Of a stretch of 64,000 nt of DNA, positions 46,601 to 57,410 are shown one piece after another. The translations under genes and the position numbers were made by a program. The stretch is from Prosapia bicincta (Eukaryota > Arthropoda > Insecta > Hemiptera > Cercopidae), in the NCBI GenBank assembly GCA_036971475.1, contig JBAIZL010000002.1, positions 229,863,143 through 229,927,142 of the forward strand. The letters are read 5' to 3'. Within the stretch, counting starts at the first letter, position 1. Every line of letters begins with the position of its first letter. A model generated the notes under the pieces. The model was not told the origin of the DNA. It saw nothing but the letters and a program-made list of their open reading frames with translations, and ran no database searches.

Positions 46601-48419
46601 TCCTAAGGCCCGACTCTTGGGCAGCTTTACTTAAGGGCTGACTGCTTCACCTAAAGTCTTGCTCCGGGGAGGCTTTACCTAGGCCGCGACTTCGTGGTAG
46701 CTTTACCTAAGGTCGAGTTCCCGGATTACTTTATCTAGGGCATAGCTTAGGATTGGCTTTACCTACGTCCTGGGTGGCTTTACCTGTGGCCTTGCTCCTT
46801 ATTGGCTCTACCTAAGGTCTAACTCCATGGTAGCTTTACCTAGGCTCCGACTCCGTGGTAGCTTTACCTACGGCCTGGTTCCGGGGTTACTTTACCTAGG
46901 GCGTGGCCTCGTATTGGCTTTACCTGAGGCTGTGCTCCATGTTAGCTTTACCTGGGGCATACCTCAAAGGTAGCTTTACCTCAAGCATGGCTCCAGGGTG
47001 AGTTTACCTAAGGCCAGGTTCCGGGGGTTACCTTGGGCAAGGCTTCGGATTGGCTTTAACCGAGACCGTGCTCCGTGTTAGTTTTACCTAAGGCCTGGCT
47101 CCTGGCTGGCTTTACCTCGAGCACGACTCCGTGTTAGCTTTACCTAAGGCCTAGTTGCCGGGTGGCTAGGCTCGGATTGGCTTTAACCGAGAGCTTGCTC
47201 CATATTGGCTCTACCTTGGCGGGTTTAACTAATGCCCCGGTGGATTTTACCTAGGACCCCGATTATTTTTGGCTATCTGAAAACAGGTGAAACCGCCCGC
47301 ACAGCCCACCAAAATGGACTTTAACCATACCATATACGGTCATTTGATCAAACCGGTCGATTTTCGGCAATTTCATATTTTTTGTAAAAACTACCCCTCG
47401 GTGAAACCACTCCCGCAGCGTTCCTTATTGGACTCTAGACATATCCCGTACTGTCTGTTAATCCAACCGATCGATTTTCGGCAGTTTCATATTTTATTTA
47501 AATCCGTGTTAGCTTTACCTAAGGCCTAGCTGCTGGGTGGCTAGGCTCGGATTGGCTTTAACCGAGAGCGTGCTCCTTATTGGCTCTACCTTGGCGGCTT
47601 TAACTAATGCCCGGGTGGATTTTACCTAGGACCCCGATTATTTTTGGCTATCTGAAAACAGGTGACCCCGCCCCCACAACGGTCCATAATAGACTTTAAC
47701 CATACCATATACGGTCATTTGATTCAACCGATCGATTTTCGGCAATTTCATATTTTTTGTAAAAACTACCCCTTGGTGAAACAGCCCCCGCAACGGTCCA
47801 AAAGAGCCTCTGCACGTATCCCGTACTGTCTGTTGATCCAACCGATCGATTTTCGGCATTTTCGTATTTTATTCAAAAACAACCCCTAGGTGAAACTACC
47901 CCTACCGACGCAATAATACACTCTAGACATACCCTATCGGTCAAGGCACGTTTTTCCAAAATTTTTTCGAAAACTACCCCCCACCCCCAATCCACCCCCG
48001 GAGCATCCCCCGCGTATGGTCCTGAACGTAGCTAAGGTCACCCCCAACACTTAAGTTGGGTTAGGTTGGATACAATTTGGCTAGCCTAGGTTAGTGGCTT
48101 GGAGTTAAATTTTTTCGAAAAACTACCCCTACCCCTCTAAACGTGGTCGAAACCACCCCCAAAGCTACGGTCAGGGTCACGACGTCCGCCCGCATCATCC
48201 GAGACTACCCCTACAGTCCTAGGTTACGTAGCGGCCGATTTTTTTTTTTTTTTTTTCGAAAAACTACCCCCTACCCCTCTAGAAGTGGTCGAAACCACCC
48301 CTTGGTCTGGGGTCAAGGTCGGGATGACCTTGAGCATCATCCAAAACTACCCCTATAGTCCTAGGTTACGTAGCGGCCGAGTTTAGGGGTGGGCGCGCTA
48401 TTCTATGCCCTGTTCTACT
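43700..48419. repeat. Right arm of the giant inverted repeat (4,720 bp)
   Basis: Reverse complement of 36103-40821, differing visibly only by one extra T in the homopolymer at 48239-48256. All minisatellite blocks of the left arm recur in mirrored order. The inner edge lies within a GTAAAGC-type unit and the outer edge at GTTCTACT. Confidence 0.95.
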
Positions 48420-48425
48420 CACATC
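48420..48425. repeat. 6-bp target-site duplication, right copy
   Basis: CACATC, matching 36097-36102. Confidence 0.8.
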
Positions 48426-48647
48426 TGCTACAGACTCACGGTTTGCCGTCTCATTGGCTCCCACTGTCTGTGCAGTCTCGAAATCAATTCTTTTACTTAC
48501 TTGGTTCATTAACGTCCCACGAGTATGGGGGAAATAACGGCCGACCAGAGCAGAGCCCCCACTGCCCTGGCAAGACAACATACAATGAGGTTTTGTCTGG
48601 TTCCTCAAGGGGATCGTGTGCAACTGCATTTTATACCCTGCAGCCAT
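48426..48647 (-). pseudogene. LINE ORF1, N-terminal part
   Basis: An open frame from an ATG at 48645-48647, with an in-frame TGA immediately before it, reaches the palindromic element and continues in the same frame at 36102 on the far side. It contains Cys and His residues but no recognisable gag zinc knuckle. It is broken here by the 12.3-kb insertion. Confidence 0.65.
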
Positions 48648-49098
48648 TCATCCTTCGGCACGATGCCTTCCACCTTGGATTGGGTATTCAGTCACTGACC
48701 TTGAAGCACACCCCAAGTTCAGGACATTATTAACTCTTGCTCATGAAGCGAACAGCCTGCTTTACTCTCTTTTTTTACAACTGTGTCGTTAGGGTAGTTT
48801 CCCGCCCATACTTCACTGTCGCATTGCCCTTGGTTCACCCGGGAGGTGAGAGTAGCATTGTGAGGACTTAATTCCCAACTACCCCAGTCTCCCCAGTCAG
48901 AGCAGTTATTTCTACCGCCCCCAACCGGTAGACTGACGAGGAGGGATAATTCCTCACCTTTGAACCATAGCCTTGGTCCAGGCCTGCATATTCAGAAACC
49001 TTCCGGAATCCTTATTCACAGGTAACCTACATTTCTGTAGGCCGTCCCACTATCCGCCACCTGTGGACCCGCCCGGTTGCTCAGGCCAGCTTGCCGGG
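48648..49098 (-). mobile_element. R1/LOA-like LINE, 5' untranslated part
   Basis: This GC-richer sequence is the 5' end of the same LINE, starting (minus strand) at CTGACCCGGCAAGCTGGCC directly beside the target duplication. It resembles a structured 5' UTR, with several pyrimidine-purine inverted pairs such as the TCTACCGGTTGGGGGCGGTAGA hairpin. The presence of a 5' UTR, both duplications and a poly-A tail says the copy is complete at its ends although internally deleted. Confidence 0.75.
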
Positions 49099-49109
49099 TC
49101 AGATTTGAT
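49099..49109. repeat. Target-site duplication of the LINE (right copy)
   Basis: TCAGATTTGAT, identical to 34338-34348. Confidence 0.8.
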
Positions 49110-49690
49110 TAGATAGAGCTCGAATTATTATTAGTATACAATTTAATTAAAATGGCGTTCTGTAAAGAGGGACCACGAATTATTTGAGAATATTGAGGAT
49201 TAAGGTTATTTAAAATGTCGAACCTAATAAATTGCCCTTTTAGTGTTATATGGGATATAAAAGGCTATAGTGTTTCAAAGAGGCAGTGTGAATAAAGGGC
49301 CTAACACGTATTTTGTGGATTCCAGGAAGTTTTGATGAGTTAATGTGTTTACCTGAATAGAGGAACGACTAAGAATTTTGTGGCATTGATAGTGCCTATA
49401 ATTCAGATCGTGGTGTAAGTGGTGAATAGTGGGAATGCAAAGTATTTCGGAGGATATAGGAGGTTGTAGTTAGTAATTAGTTATGGTTAGTAACTAGAGA
49501 AACTACGAAATATTGTTAATGATTAGGTAATGATAAGTGAAAGTGTAGAACTGAGTAGAGGGGCAACGAAGTATTTTGGTACTTATAGAAGGTTATATTT
49601 CGTTAAGATGGTGACCTATAATAAAAGAATTACGAACATTTTGCGAGACATATGGTGAGGCAATGCGACCATCTAAATAGACCAACCTCG
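49110..49690. repeat. Decayed ~66-bp minisatellite, continuation
   Basis: The same phrases as in 31850-34337 return (AGAGGGACCACGAATTATTT, GTATTTTG, GGATATAGGAGGTTGTAG). The array was therefore split by the LINE. Confidence 0.75.
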
Positions 49691-50763
49691 AGCATAAATG
49701 TACCCCAATGCACAAGTAAGAGTGGTTATATGATTTAGCGAGGAATTTATTTAGTGTAGTCCTACATATTACGATGGAAAACTCAATACAACGTTACTAC
49801 AATTTAAGATGTTAAAGAATAGACTACGGCAGAGTTATAAAAAAGAAGGCTCGATTTCTTCTTCTACATTAGACACCGCTTTTTCACCAGTTCGAAAACG
49901 CCTCCTTTTAACTACCAAAGGAGTTGACAATGAGAGAAATGTGGTCTACATTGTTAGGCGTAGACACATGTTCGGCAACCGTTAGTGAAGGACAATTTGT
50001 TGTTAAAAAATAAATAAAAAACTTGAATCCTCTTCACATACTAACACTTCTTTATAAGATAACTTTATCCGCTCCTTTATGTAACCTCTATGGTACACTC
50101 TCTTTTCCCCAGAATTCAGATTAGAAGTCGAAGGTCATTTAAGGCATATCCTATCCCTGTTTAATGGTATGTTTAAGAAATTAATTTCGCTGTAACATTT
50201 TCATATTTAAGAGAATTTGGTTTTTGGTTAATGCTATTGATTCGCATATAACCTTTTCCGTGAGCAATATATCCATATAAGCAGTGAGGTCGATGTCATC
50301 AAAAGCTTCATCGTCGGATAATCTCTTAAAAAGCATCCCATACTAACCTTTAGTGGATATGTACTCATTATTTGGTAAACAAAAACTACGTCTTCTTCAA
50401 AAGCCAATTGCATAACTCTCATACACAAAACACCTTGTTCTAAGCACTAAGGAAAAGGGTGACGGATTTTTTAAAATATTAGAACCATCTTTTATGAATT
50501 TGGTTAACGAATTGGCAAACCTATCCTCTACCCACTCCTTTGGGTTTTTAAAATCACTATTGCTCGACAATACATGAATAAGGCTAAGCTGTGGAAAGTT
50601 AGTGTTCCATCAACTACAACAGTTGCATCTGTAAATTCCAGATATAATGAACTCGCTTGATTGTGATTTTTCTGCTGTAGCTGTAACTTGTGTTTTAAAG
50701 AAAAAAATCAGTTTAGGATTGAAGGCGTACTTCTGAAAACACATCCTCTTTGGTAGATATTTT
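49691..50763. other. Non-repetitive island in the minisatellite, unassigned
   Basis: About 1.07 kb of different sequence interrupts the minisatellite. The + strand has a 58-codon frame from the ATG at 49809 to TAG at 49983-49985, reading YKKEGSISSSTLDTAFSPVR. The minus strand has a frame across about 50160-50335 reading KRLSDDEAFDDIDLTAYMDI. Both look more protein-like than the surrounding frames, but I recognise neither. It may be a decayed transposon or retrocopy. Confidence 0.35.
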
Positions 50764-50975
50764 GATAGTTCTGTATATGTAGGAGATTATGGTGAGTTAA
50801 AGTGACGAACTACGAAGTTTTTTTTAGAATACAGAAAGTTATGGTGAGTTAAGTAGCGCTCTGATTAAAGACCCCATGAACTATTTTGTAGAATATTAGA
50901 TGCTATGGTGAGTTAAATTGGCGATCTGGATAGAGGAACAAAGAATTATTTTAAAAGATTTAGATGAGGCATGAA
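50764..50975. repeat. Decayed ~66-bp minisatellite, last block
   Basis: Three more units (TATGGTGAGTTAAAGTG, TTATGGTGAGTTAAGTAG, CTATGGTGAGTTAAATTGG) end the array. Confidence 0.75.
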
Positions 50976-52579
50976 TCCTATATCAGAATATTATATAATT
51001 TTTAACGTTGTTTAGATTTTATTTATATAAATAAAAGTTGTTTTCCCCTTACTACCTCACAAGCACCGTGTAATGGTATTTATATAATCATAATATATTA
51101 CATTCATAATATTTAGCATTTATAATAATAATTTGCTTGTTGCACTGTTTGTTTCTTGCTTTTCTGAGTCATTTATATTAAAAGCGTCCCTCCAACTTTC
51201 GATTACAAATAATTCAGGATTCGAAAATAAAATTTTAAAAACCTTGAAAGTTAGTAGCTAGAAACTCTGTGGCTACTATTTAGGTTTTAGGCTGTACTCT
51301 TTTTTGGAAGCTCCAGCATTTATAGGTTCAATAGATGTAGGGCTACTCATATTTTTCAATAAAGTATAATATATAAACTGAGAGTATAATATAATATATA
51401 CTGAGAGAGAACTCAAGCTATGACATTAGTACTTGATTTTATGAAGGTGGTGGGTGAACGATACAAATTTGCTTCTTAGCCCACCTCTGATTTTGTCTAT
51501 ATCCTCTAATAATTGTTATTTTACTTTAAAAAAAATATATATTTCTTATTAAAAAATTATAATGTTAATAAAAGAAAATCTGGACGACACTTGATATTTG
51601 AAAAATAGCATATTACGTTAAACTGTATATATATTGGGAATAAGAAGTGAAAATGGTTTGTAAAAAAATATTGCACCTAAATATGCATATTACTCCATTA
51701 ATAATGTTTTTATGGTTTATTTTTAAAATTCTTACGTTTTTAAAAATTAGCTGGACCATAGGAGACTTAAGGGGGAGAGTACAATTCGAACGTCTGCAAA
51801 ATTGCTCATTTCATTCAATAACATAAATCTTTAACCGCATTGTACAGTTCTTCAATGTTTGTTGCATTTTCAGTAGGGTTTTTATAAGAGCCCGTTGGTA
51901 CAATGGGCACAAAGCAGACAGGCTTAAGGGTTGGAGGGTAAGGGAGGTTATTCATCCCTCTCATTCATCATTGGCTGACAGGTATGCGATTGTGCGTAAA
52001 GCCACTCGCTTGAATTCATTCCGGGCTGTAACCTTTTGATTTCTTTCAATTTATTACTTCAAAGTGTTCGTTAGTGAAGATGCGGTAGATATTAAAAGAA
52101 ACTTGGGCAATCTTTGCTTCGTCTTTATGCAATCATTGTACAATCCAGCCTCGGTTTCACGTTTTGAACATACAATGATTTTTTTACAGGTTAATTTACG
52201 TGTCATTTTCAAGCTCTAACTATATAGTTAATTTATTCAATCTTTAGGTTTTACTTTTTAAAATTGATAGCTTAAAATTTCTTTTGTTTTATATATATCA
52301 AGGAAGAGGCACTTTTTTTTAAAACTTCTAGACCTCCTTTACAAACATTTGGATTCGACTTATCCTGATTTTATTTGTTAAATGTTCTATTTGGCTTATA
52401 TTTGTTTTTCTAAACTCGGATGAATAATGTTTTTATAAAAAATTGTATGTTTTCGTCTTTCGAGCATTATGTCTGTTAAGCTGTATTTTAACCCATAAAA
52501 CAGACGATTATTTTCGCTAACTTTGGTTGTGTTTATTATTAAAATTTTTAACTTTAAATTTTCAAAATGTTAAATTACA
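50976..52579. other. AT-rich intergenic DNA, nothing recognised
   Basis: No ORF or RNA gene is supported. A small duplication, CTGAGAGTATAATATA / TATATACTGAGAGA, lies near 51377-51409. Confidence 0.5.
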
Positions 52580-52592
52580 TAAAAGTAAATAC
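52580..52592. repeat. 13-bp target-site duplication of the second LINE (left)
   Basis: TAAAAGTAAATAC here recurs at 54586-54598, flanking the LINE remnant. Confidence 0.75.
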
Positions 52593-54585
52593 TATTATAT
52601 CTAATAGATATAATAGATATAATAGATATAATACTAATATCTATTATTTCGCAGTGTATGGAAATCGGTTTAAAAAGGAGGATATTGAAATACATTGTAG
52701 ACTTCCTTAAGGATAGGAAAATTAAAACTAAGATCAATGATACCTACTCTGAAGAAGAATGTACTCTAAACGGAATACCACAGGGGTCAGTCATTAGTCC
52801 TACTCTTTTTAACATAATGATGCAAAATTTAGGGAATATAGACCTTCCAGGCATCGGCATGGCTATTTTTGCAGATGATGTCACTATCTGGGCCACTGAT
52901 AAAGACCCAACTGCTTCTACTCACCAACTGGAAAAGGCACTTACCAAAATCTCTGAGTGGTCTGAAAAATGGGGACTAACCATTTCACTATCAAAAACTG
53001 AAGTATGCTTCTTCTCCAGGCGATACTTGCACAAAAACTATAAACCAGTTATAAACTTAAATGGAAACGTACTGCGGCATAACCCAAATCCTGTACTTCT
53101 GGGTATTAAACTAGATCCAAAACTACTGTGGAAAGAACATGTCCATTTCATAGCGGACAAATGTGCAAATAGAATAAAAGCGTTGAAAGTTATAGCCAGC
53201 AGGGCATGGGGAGCAGATACATATATATTAAGGAATTTTTATTTGTCCTTTGTAAGATCAAAAATCATGTATTGTTGTGAAGTTTGGGGTGGAACAGCTG
53301 AAACTCATATTCGAAAATTACAAATATTACAGAACTCATCTCTGAGGATTTGTTTGGGTTGTCCAAAAACCACAAGTATACAGTCTATGGAAATTGAACT
53401 GTCAGTCATGCCCTTTGACTTATATATAAAAAACAGAATGTGGAAGAAACATTTTCAGATGAAGGCAATTTCACTTAACACTCTTTCTAACATTGCATTG
53501 GTAACTAACATCCGACAGTCACTGTTCTACCATCATAACAAACCCTGCGAATCATTAAACACAATGGAATCAGAAAAAATTCCAGTTGTTTTGGAACAAC
53601 AACACTGGCTTCGAATCCCAATAAAAACCAATCTTGAAATTCCTGGTTCACTCACAAAAGAAGATTCACCTCACCTACTAAAATCTGTCGCTATGGAATT
53701 GATAAACACCACATATAACAACTTTGTAAAAATCTACACAGATGGTTCCGTTGATAAAGAGAACCATAGGGGAGGTGCAGCTTTTCATTGTCCAGAATTA
53801 AACGAGGATTACTATGTGCCCTGCGATTCCTCTTCAAGTATGAATGCTGAATTGATGGCCTTAAATGCTGCTTTGGTTTTTAGCAATACTATGGATGCAC
53901 AGAACATCTGCATTCTTACCGATTCCAGGTCGGCCCTTCAAGCCCTTCAAGTACAGCACACTACAGACTACCATTTTCGAACATCTGAAATAACTAAATT
54001 GTTAAAAAACTTAGAACAGAAAAATATTGTATTTCAATGGATCCCCAGTCATTGTGGTGTTCCTGGGAATGAGGAAGCTGACAGATCTGCCAAGGCGTCT
54101 TGCAACTTGTTTCCATCTCCTGAAAGTTGTTACTCCTTAACTAATTGCAAAGAGGCAGTTGATAAATAATCTCACATCTGTTGGAGAAAGAAATGGAGAG
54201 AATGCAATACTGGGCGCGAATATTATTCATTACAAAAACAACCTAATGATCCAAAGATCTTCAAGTCATTATCACGTTCAGTGGCATCTTTTGCGGCACG
54301 AGCTCGTATGGGACACATTGTCACCAATACATATTTGAAAAGGTTTCATATTACTAACGACTCTATCTGTGGAGTGTGCAAGCAAGAAGAGGAAACATTA
54401 GAGCACATACTTTTGAAGTGTCCTGTAACAGCAGCAACAAGGAGTCCCTTGATAAAGCAACTAGGACGGGAATGTACCCTGGACAGAATCTTGAAACAAA
54501 GTTGTTTCTGGTCATTGGCAGAGTGTGTGTATAGGAGACATCGAGCCATCGAGGCCAACCTTGGAAGCTCGTAATAAGAAGTAAG
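52593..54585 (+). mobile_element. 5'-truncated LINE with RT and RNase H (I-group)
   Basis: The 1,993-bp insertion is bounded by 13-bp duplications. It starts with a short AT-rich stretch containing ATAGATATA repeats, enters the coding region midway through the RT, and ends shortly after the ORF2 stop with a TAAGAAGTAAG tail. RNase H downstream of RT places it in the I/R1-type group of LINEs. 5' truncation is the usual result of incomplete target-primed reverse transcription. Confidence 0.85.
52658..54574 (+). pseudogene. LINE ORF2 remnant: RT (C-terminal half), RNase H, zinc knuckle
   Basis: The frame runs from 52658 to TAA at 54572-54574 with a single in-frame TAA at 54167-54169, so it is broken into 503 and about 135 codons. 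It begins inside the RT: GIPQGSVISP (about 39-48) and FADD (71-74) are present, but the first catalytic Asp motif is lost to truncation. RNase H follows with Asp362 (TDGS), Glu398, Asp422 (TDSR), His465 (WIPSHCGVPGN) and Asp475, all intact. After the premature stop, the C-terminal CGVCKQEEETLEHILLKC knuckle remains in the same frame. One stop and no frameshift indicate a fairly young, dead copy. Confidence 0.9.
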
Positions 54586-54598
54586 TAAAAGTAAATAC
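54586..54598. repeat. 13-bp target-site duplication of the second LINE (right)
   Basis: TAAAAGTAAATAC, matching 52580-52592. Confidence 0.75.
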
Positions 54599-55265
54599 AT
54601 ATGGTCTAACAGAGATCGCAAAATCTCACAATGGCTAATTTTGCCCTGCTTGTTCCTCAATCATAACGCTAAAGTGGGTTTCTGTTAATATCGTCTAAAG
54701 TTTAATTAACACTTTAAAAATGTTTTCATATTTTTCAACCTTAAGAAAAATAACTGCAATACCTCGTTTGAACTTAATTTAAATAAATTTGTAAATGTAA
54801 AAAGTAGACTAGTTGGCGTAATTGTTTCCTTTTACAAATAAATGTTCTCTCGTGATTAAAAAAATACAGCCTTCGTTAAATCCTAAACATTATAGGGCCA
54901 GGAGACTCAGTGTTTAGTATGCAGGCCGTGACACGTATAGATGCAAAATCCAGACCTTCGACACTATATGAAATCGCGCCCCTATTTTATGGCCAACCTT
55001 TGCATATTACAATGGGGTGAAAAGCTTTTTTTAGCATCTCCAGATTTAAAATAAAAACTTTGTGATAATATTTGCAGTTTATTTTTTTATATAGAATGGA
55101 GTTTAACCTTTAATGGTAGCTACAAATTCTCTGAGATTTGTAGTAAGTCTTGTAAGATATAATACAATTCTGTAGCGTGCTATAAAAATTTGTTTTGGAA
55201 ATATACTTAAACTCGACATGACAATAAAAGAAACTGTTTCATTACTATCGTTTCTTTTAAGTAAT
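54599..55265. other. Intergenic DNA, nothing recognised
   Basis: AT-rich sequence without supported features. Confidence 0.5.
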
Positions 55266-56040
55266 GTTTCGTATAATCCTCATTTAACAACCTGTGGGTT
55301 TCGTATAATGCTCATTTAACAACTTCTGGGTTTCGTATAATGCTCATTTAACAACCTGTGGGTTTCGTATAATGCTCATTTAACAACCTGTGGGTTTCGT
55401 ATAATCCTCATTTAACAACCTGTGGGTTTCGTATATCCTCATTTAACAACCTGTGGGTTTCGTATAATGCTCATTTATCAACCTGTGGGTTTCGTATAAT
55501 GGTCATTTAACAACCTTTGGGTTTTGTATAATGCTCATTTAACAACCTGTGGGTTTCGTATAATGCCCATTTAACAACCTGTGGGTTTCGTATAATGCTC
55601 ATTTAACAACCTGTGGGTTTCGTATAATGCTCATTTAACAACATGTGGGTTTCGTATAATGCTCATTTAACAACCTGTGGGTTTCGTATAATGCTCATTT
55701 AACAACCTGTGGGTTTCGTATAGTGCTCATTTAACAACCTGTGGGTTTCGTATAATGCTCATTTAACAACCTGTGGGTTTCGTATAATGCTCATTTAACA
55801 ACCTGTGGGTTTCGTATAATGCTCATTTAACAACCTGTGGGTTTCGTATAATGCTCATTTAACAACCTGTGGGTTTCGTATAATCCTCATTTAACAACCT
55901 GTGGGTTTCGTATAGTTCTCATTTAACAACCTGTGGGTATCGTATAATGCTCATTTAACAACCTGTGGGTTTCGTATAATCCTCATTTAACAACCTGTGG
56001 GTTTCGTATAATGCTCATTTAACAATTCGAACCTGTGGGA
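55266..56040. repeat. 32-bp minisatellite, about 24 copies
   Basis: The unit GTTTCGTATAATGCTCATTT plus AACAACCTGTGG repeats every 32 bp with few changes (GCTC or CCTC; occasional short unit near 55430). There are no spacers, so this is a tandem repeat and not a CRISPR array. It ends in a degenerate unit containing TTCGAACCTGTGGG. Confidence 0.95.
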
Positions 56041-56514
56041 GGGTTCTGTCTGACGCTACGTCAAAGCCTAGAACACGTTGCAAATTGAAAGTACATAAAG
56101 AGAACGTTTTATTCTATCAAATAACCCATTTTTTTCAATTTATTTATTATTTTATTATTCATCCAATCATTTGCAGACTTCTGCAGATTCCTAGCACCTA
56201 CATAACGTGCCTTATTCATTACCAGGCAAAAATGCTCCATGCTAGCTTATCAAGCGTCACTTCATTATTCATTCCGCCCAAGGTTTTTGGCAAGATCAAA
56301 TCGCCCTACGATATGGGCTGGAACAAATGTCATATTTTCATTATATTTTATTAATTTTACAAAATTCGTTAAAAAAAATATTAAACGTGATGTAGAACTT
56401 GAAAGTAAAATTTATAAAGTGTAAAGATACAAACTGTTAGAAATTTAATTTATGTGGCATTTTTAGTTTTCAAGTAATTTCAATATGACAACAACTTAAA
56501 GCAACTGTGGCGTA
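56041..56514. other. Intergenic DNA, nothing recognised
   Basis: Two overlapping + strand ORFs (56085-56354 and 56239-56424) have no recognisable domain, no splice context and ordinary AT-rich composition. They are not called. Confidence 0.5.
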
Positions 56515-56570
56515 AATGTTTATATTAATTAAAACAACCTCTCACCACAAATTCAACAAATTTTATTTTA

Positions 56571-56613
56571 ACCTTATGTACATTTCGACTACAAAGTAAT
56601 CATCTTCAGAGGT
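56571..56613 (-). ncRNA. Hammerhead-like core, PLE left arm
   Basis: On the minus strand: ACCT, CTGAAGA (56603-56609), a GATTAC-TTT-GTAGTC stem II, GAAAT, GTA, CATA, AGGT. ACCT and AGGT can pair as stem I. The core carries A instead of T at the fifth position of CTGATGA, so activity is doubtful. Confidence 0.45.
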
Positions 56614-56809
56614 ATTTTTACAAATAACTAACTTACAGCTAAACCTATGCGTATTTATAAGCAACGGGAACTCCTTGGCCACGCCCCCTACACTATCCGA
56701 CCAATCATGTTACGAGTAACAACTAGGTCTGGTCTAACAGAAGGAGTTACCGTTACATTATTTTTGAATTTTAGAGTAATTATTAAATTTACACATTTAA
56801 CAATTAAAA

Positions 56810-57142
56810 CTATAACCATCTCTTAACTAATAGATACAATTGGGAATTCGGGATAGGCCCTTTGTCAGAATTTAATAATTTACTAGTTTCATATTTATTA
56901 ATAAACTTTCTTTCGAAACTATTTACCATATTTTTTGATTTAATATTTTTAATTAATTTAAGGTTATTTATATCTAAGTTATGATTAGTTTCTAAGATAT
57001 GTTCAGCTACACTTAATTTCTCTGGCCTTTGAAATTTTATATGACTAATGTGTTATTTGAATCTAGTGGAAATTTTTCGTTTAGTTTGACCAATATAAAT
57101 CTTTTCACATGAATTACAAGTTACTTTATAAATCCGAATTCC
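56810..57142 (-). pseudogene. Penelope-like GIY-YIG endonuclease remnant
   Basis: The minus-strand frame reads through the hallmarks of the PLE GIY-YIG domain: CEKIYIGQTKRKISTRFK, a single stop codon (TAA), then HISHIKF, SVAEHILETNHNLDI and a C-terminal FERKFINKYETSKLLN helix, ending at TAG (56810-56812). The domain nicks target DNA in PLE retrotransposition. The upstream RT is missing and the frame has one nonsense change, so it is dead. The identification rests on the YIGQT and AEHILETNHN motifs. Confidence 0.8.
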
Positions 57143-57367
57143 CAATTGTATCTAGTTAGGAGATAGTTATAGTTTTAATTGTTAAATGTGTAAATTTAAT
57201 AATTACTGTAAAATTCAAAAATAATGTAACGGTAACTCCTTCTGTTAGACCAGACCTAGTTGTTACTCGTAACATGATTGGTCGGATAGTGTAGGGGGCG
57301 TGGCCCAGAAGTTCCCGTTGCTTATAAATACGCATAGGTTTAGCTGTAAGTTAGTTATTTGTAAAAA

Positions 57368-57410
57368 TATCTCTGAAGATGATTACTATGTAGTCGAAAT
57401 GTACATAAGG
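57368..57410 (+). ncRNA. Hammerhead-like core, PLE right arm
   Basis: CTGAAGA (57373-57379), GATTAC-TAT-GTAGTC stem II (57381-57395), GAAAT (57396-57400), GTA (57401-57403), CATAAGG. It is the inverted mate of 56571-56613, with the stem I strand before CTGAAGA mutated. Confidence 0.45.

Larger units (their letters stand above)
36103..48419. mobile_element. 12.3-kb palindromic, Polinton-like element carrying IAP-family genes
   Basis: The element has two inverted arms (36103-40821 and 43700-48419) around a 2,878-bp centre with two RING genes. Its ends are AGTAGAACAGGGC and the exact complement, flanked by CACATC duplications. The insertion splits LINE ORF1 and its removal restores the frame, so the boundaries are secure. 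A 6-bp duplication with 5'-AG ends is characteristic of Polinton/Maverick elements; other superfamilies with about 6-bp duplications (for example Dada) are less consistent with these ends. No protein-primed polymerase B, retroviral-type integrase, ATPase, protease or capsid gene is present, so movement would depend on proteins from elsewhere. The GC-richer, minisatellite-built arms differ sharply from the host DNA. Confidence 0.75.

Noticed and set aside
36103..48419. Complete Polinton or large DNA virus
   Set aside because: No polymerase B, integrase, ATPase, protease or capsid frames are present. Only termini, duplication size and IAP cargo point that way, so only a Polinton-like, non-autonomous status is claimed.
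55266..56040. CRISPR-like regular repeat
   Set aside because: The 32-bp units are directly adjacent with no unique spacers, and the context is a eukaryotic genome.
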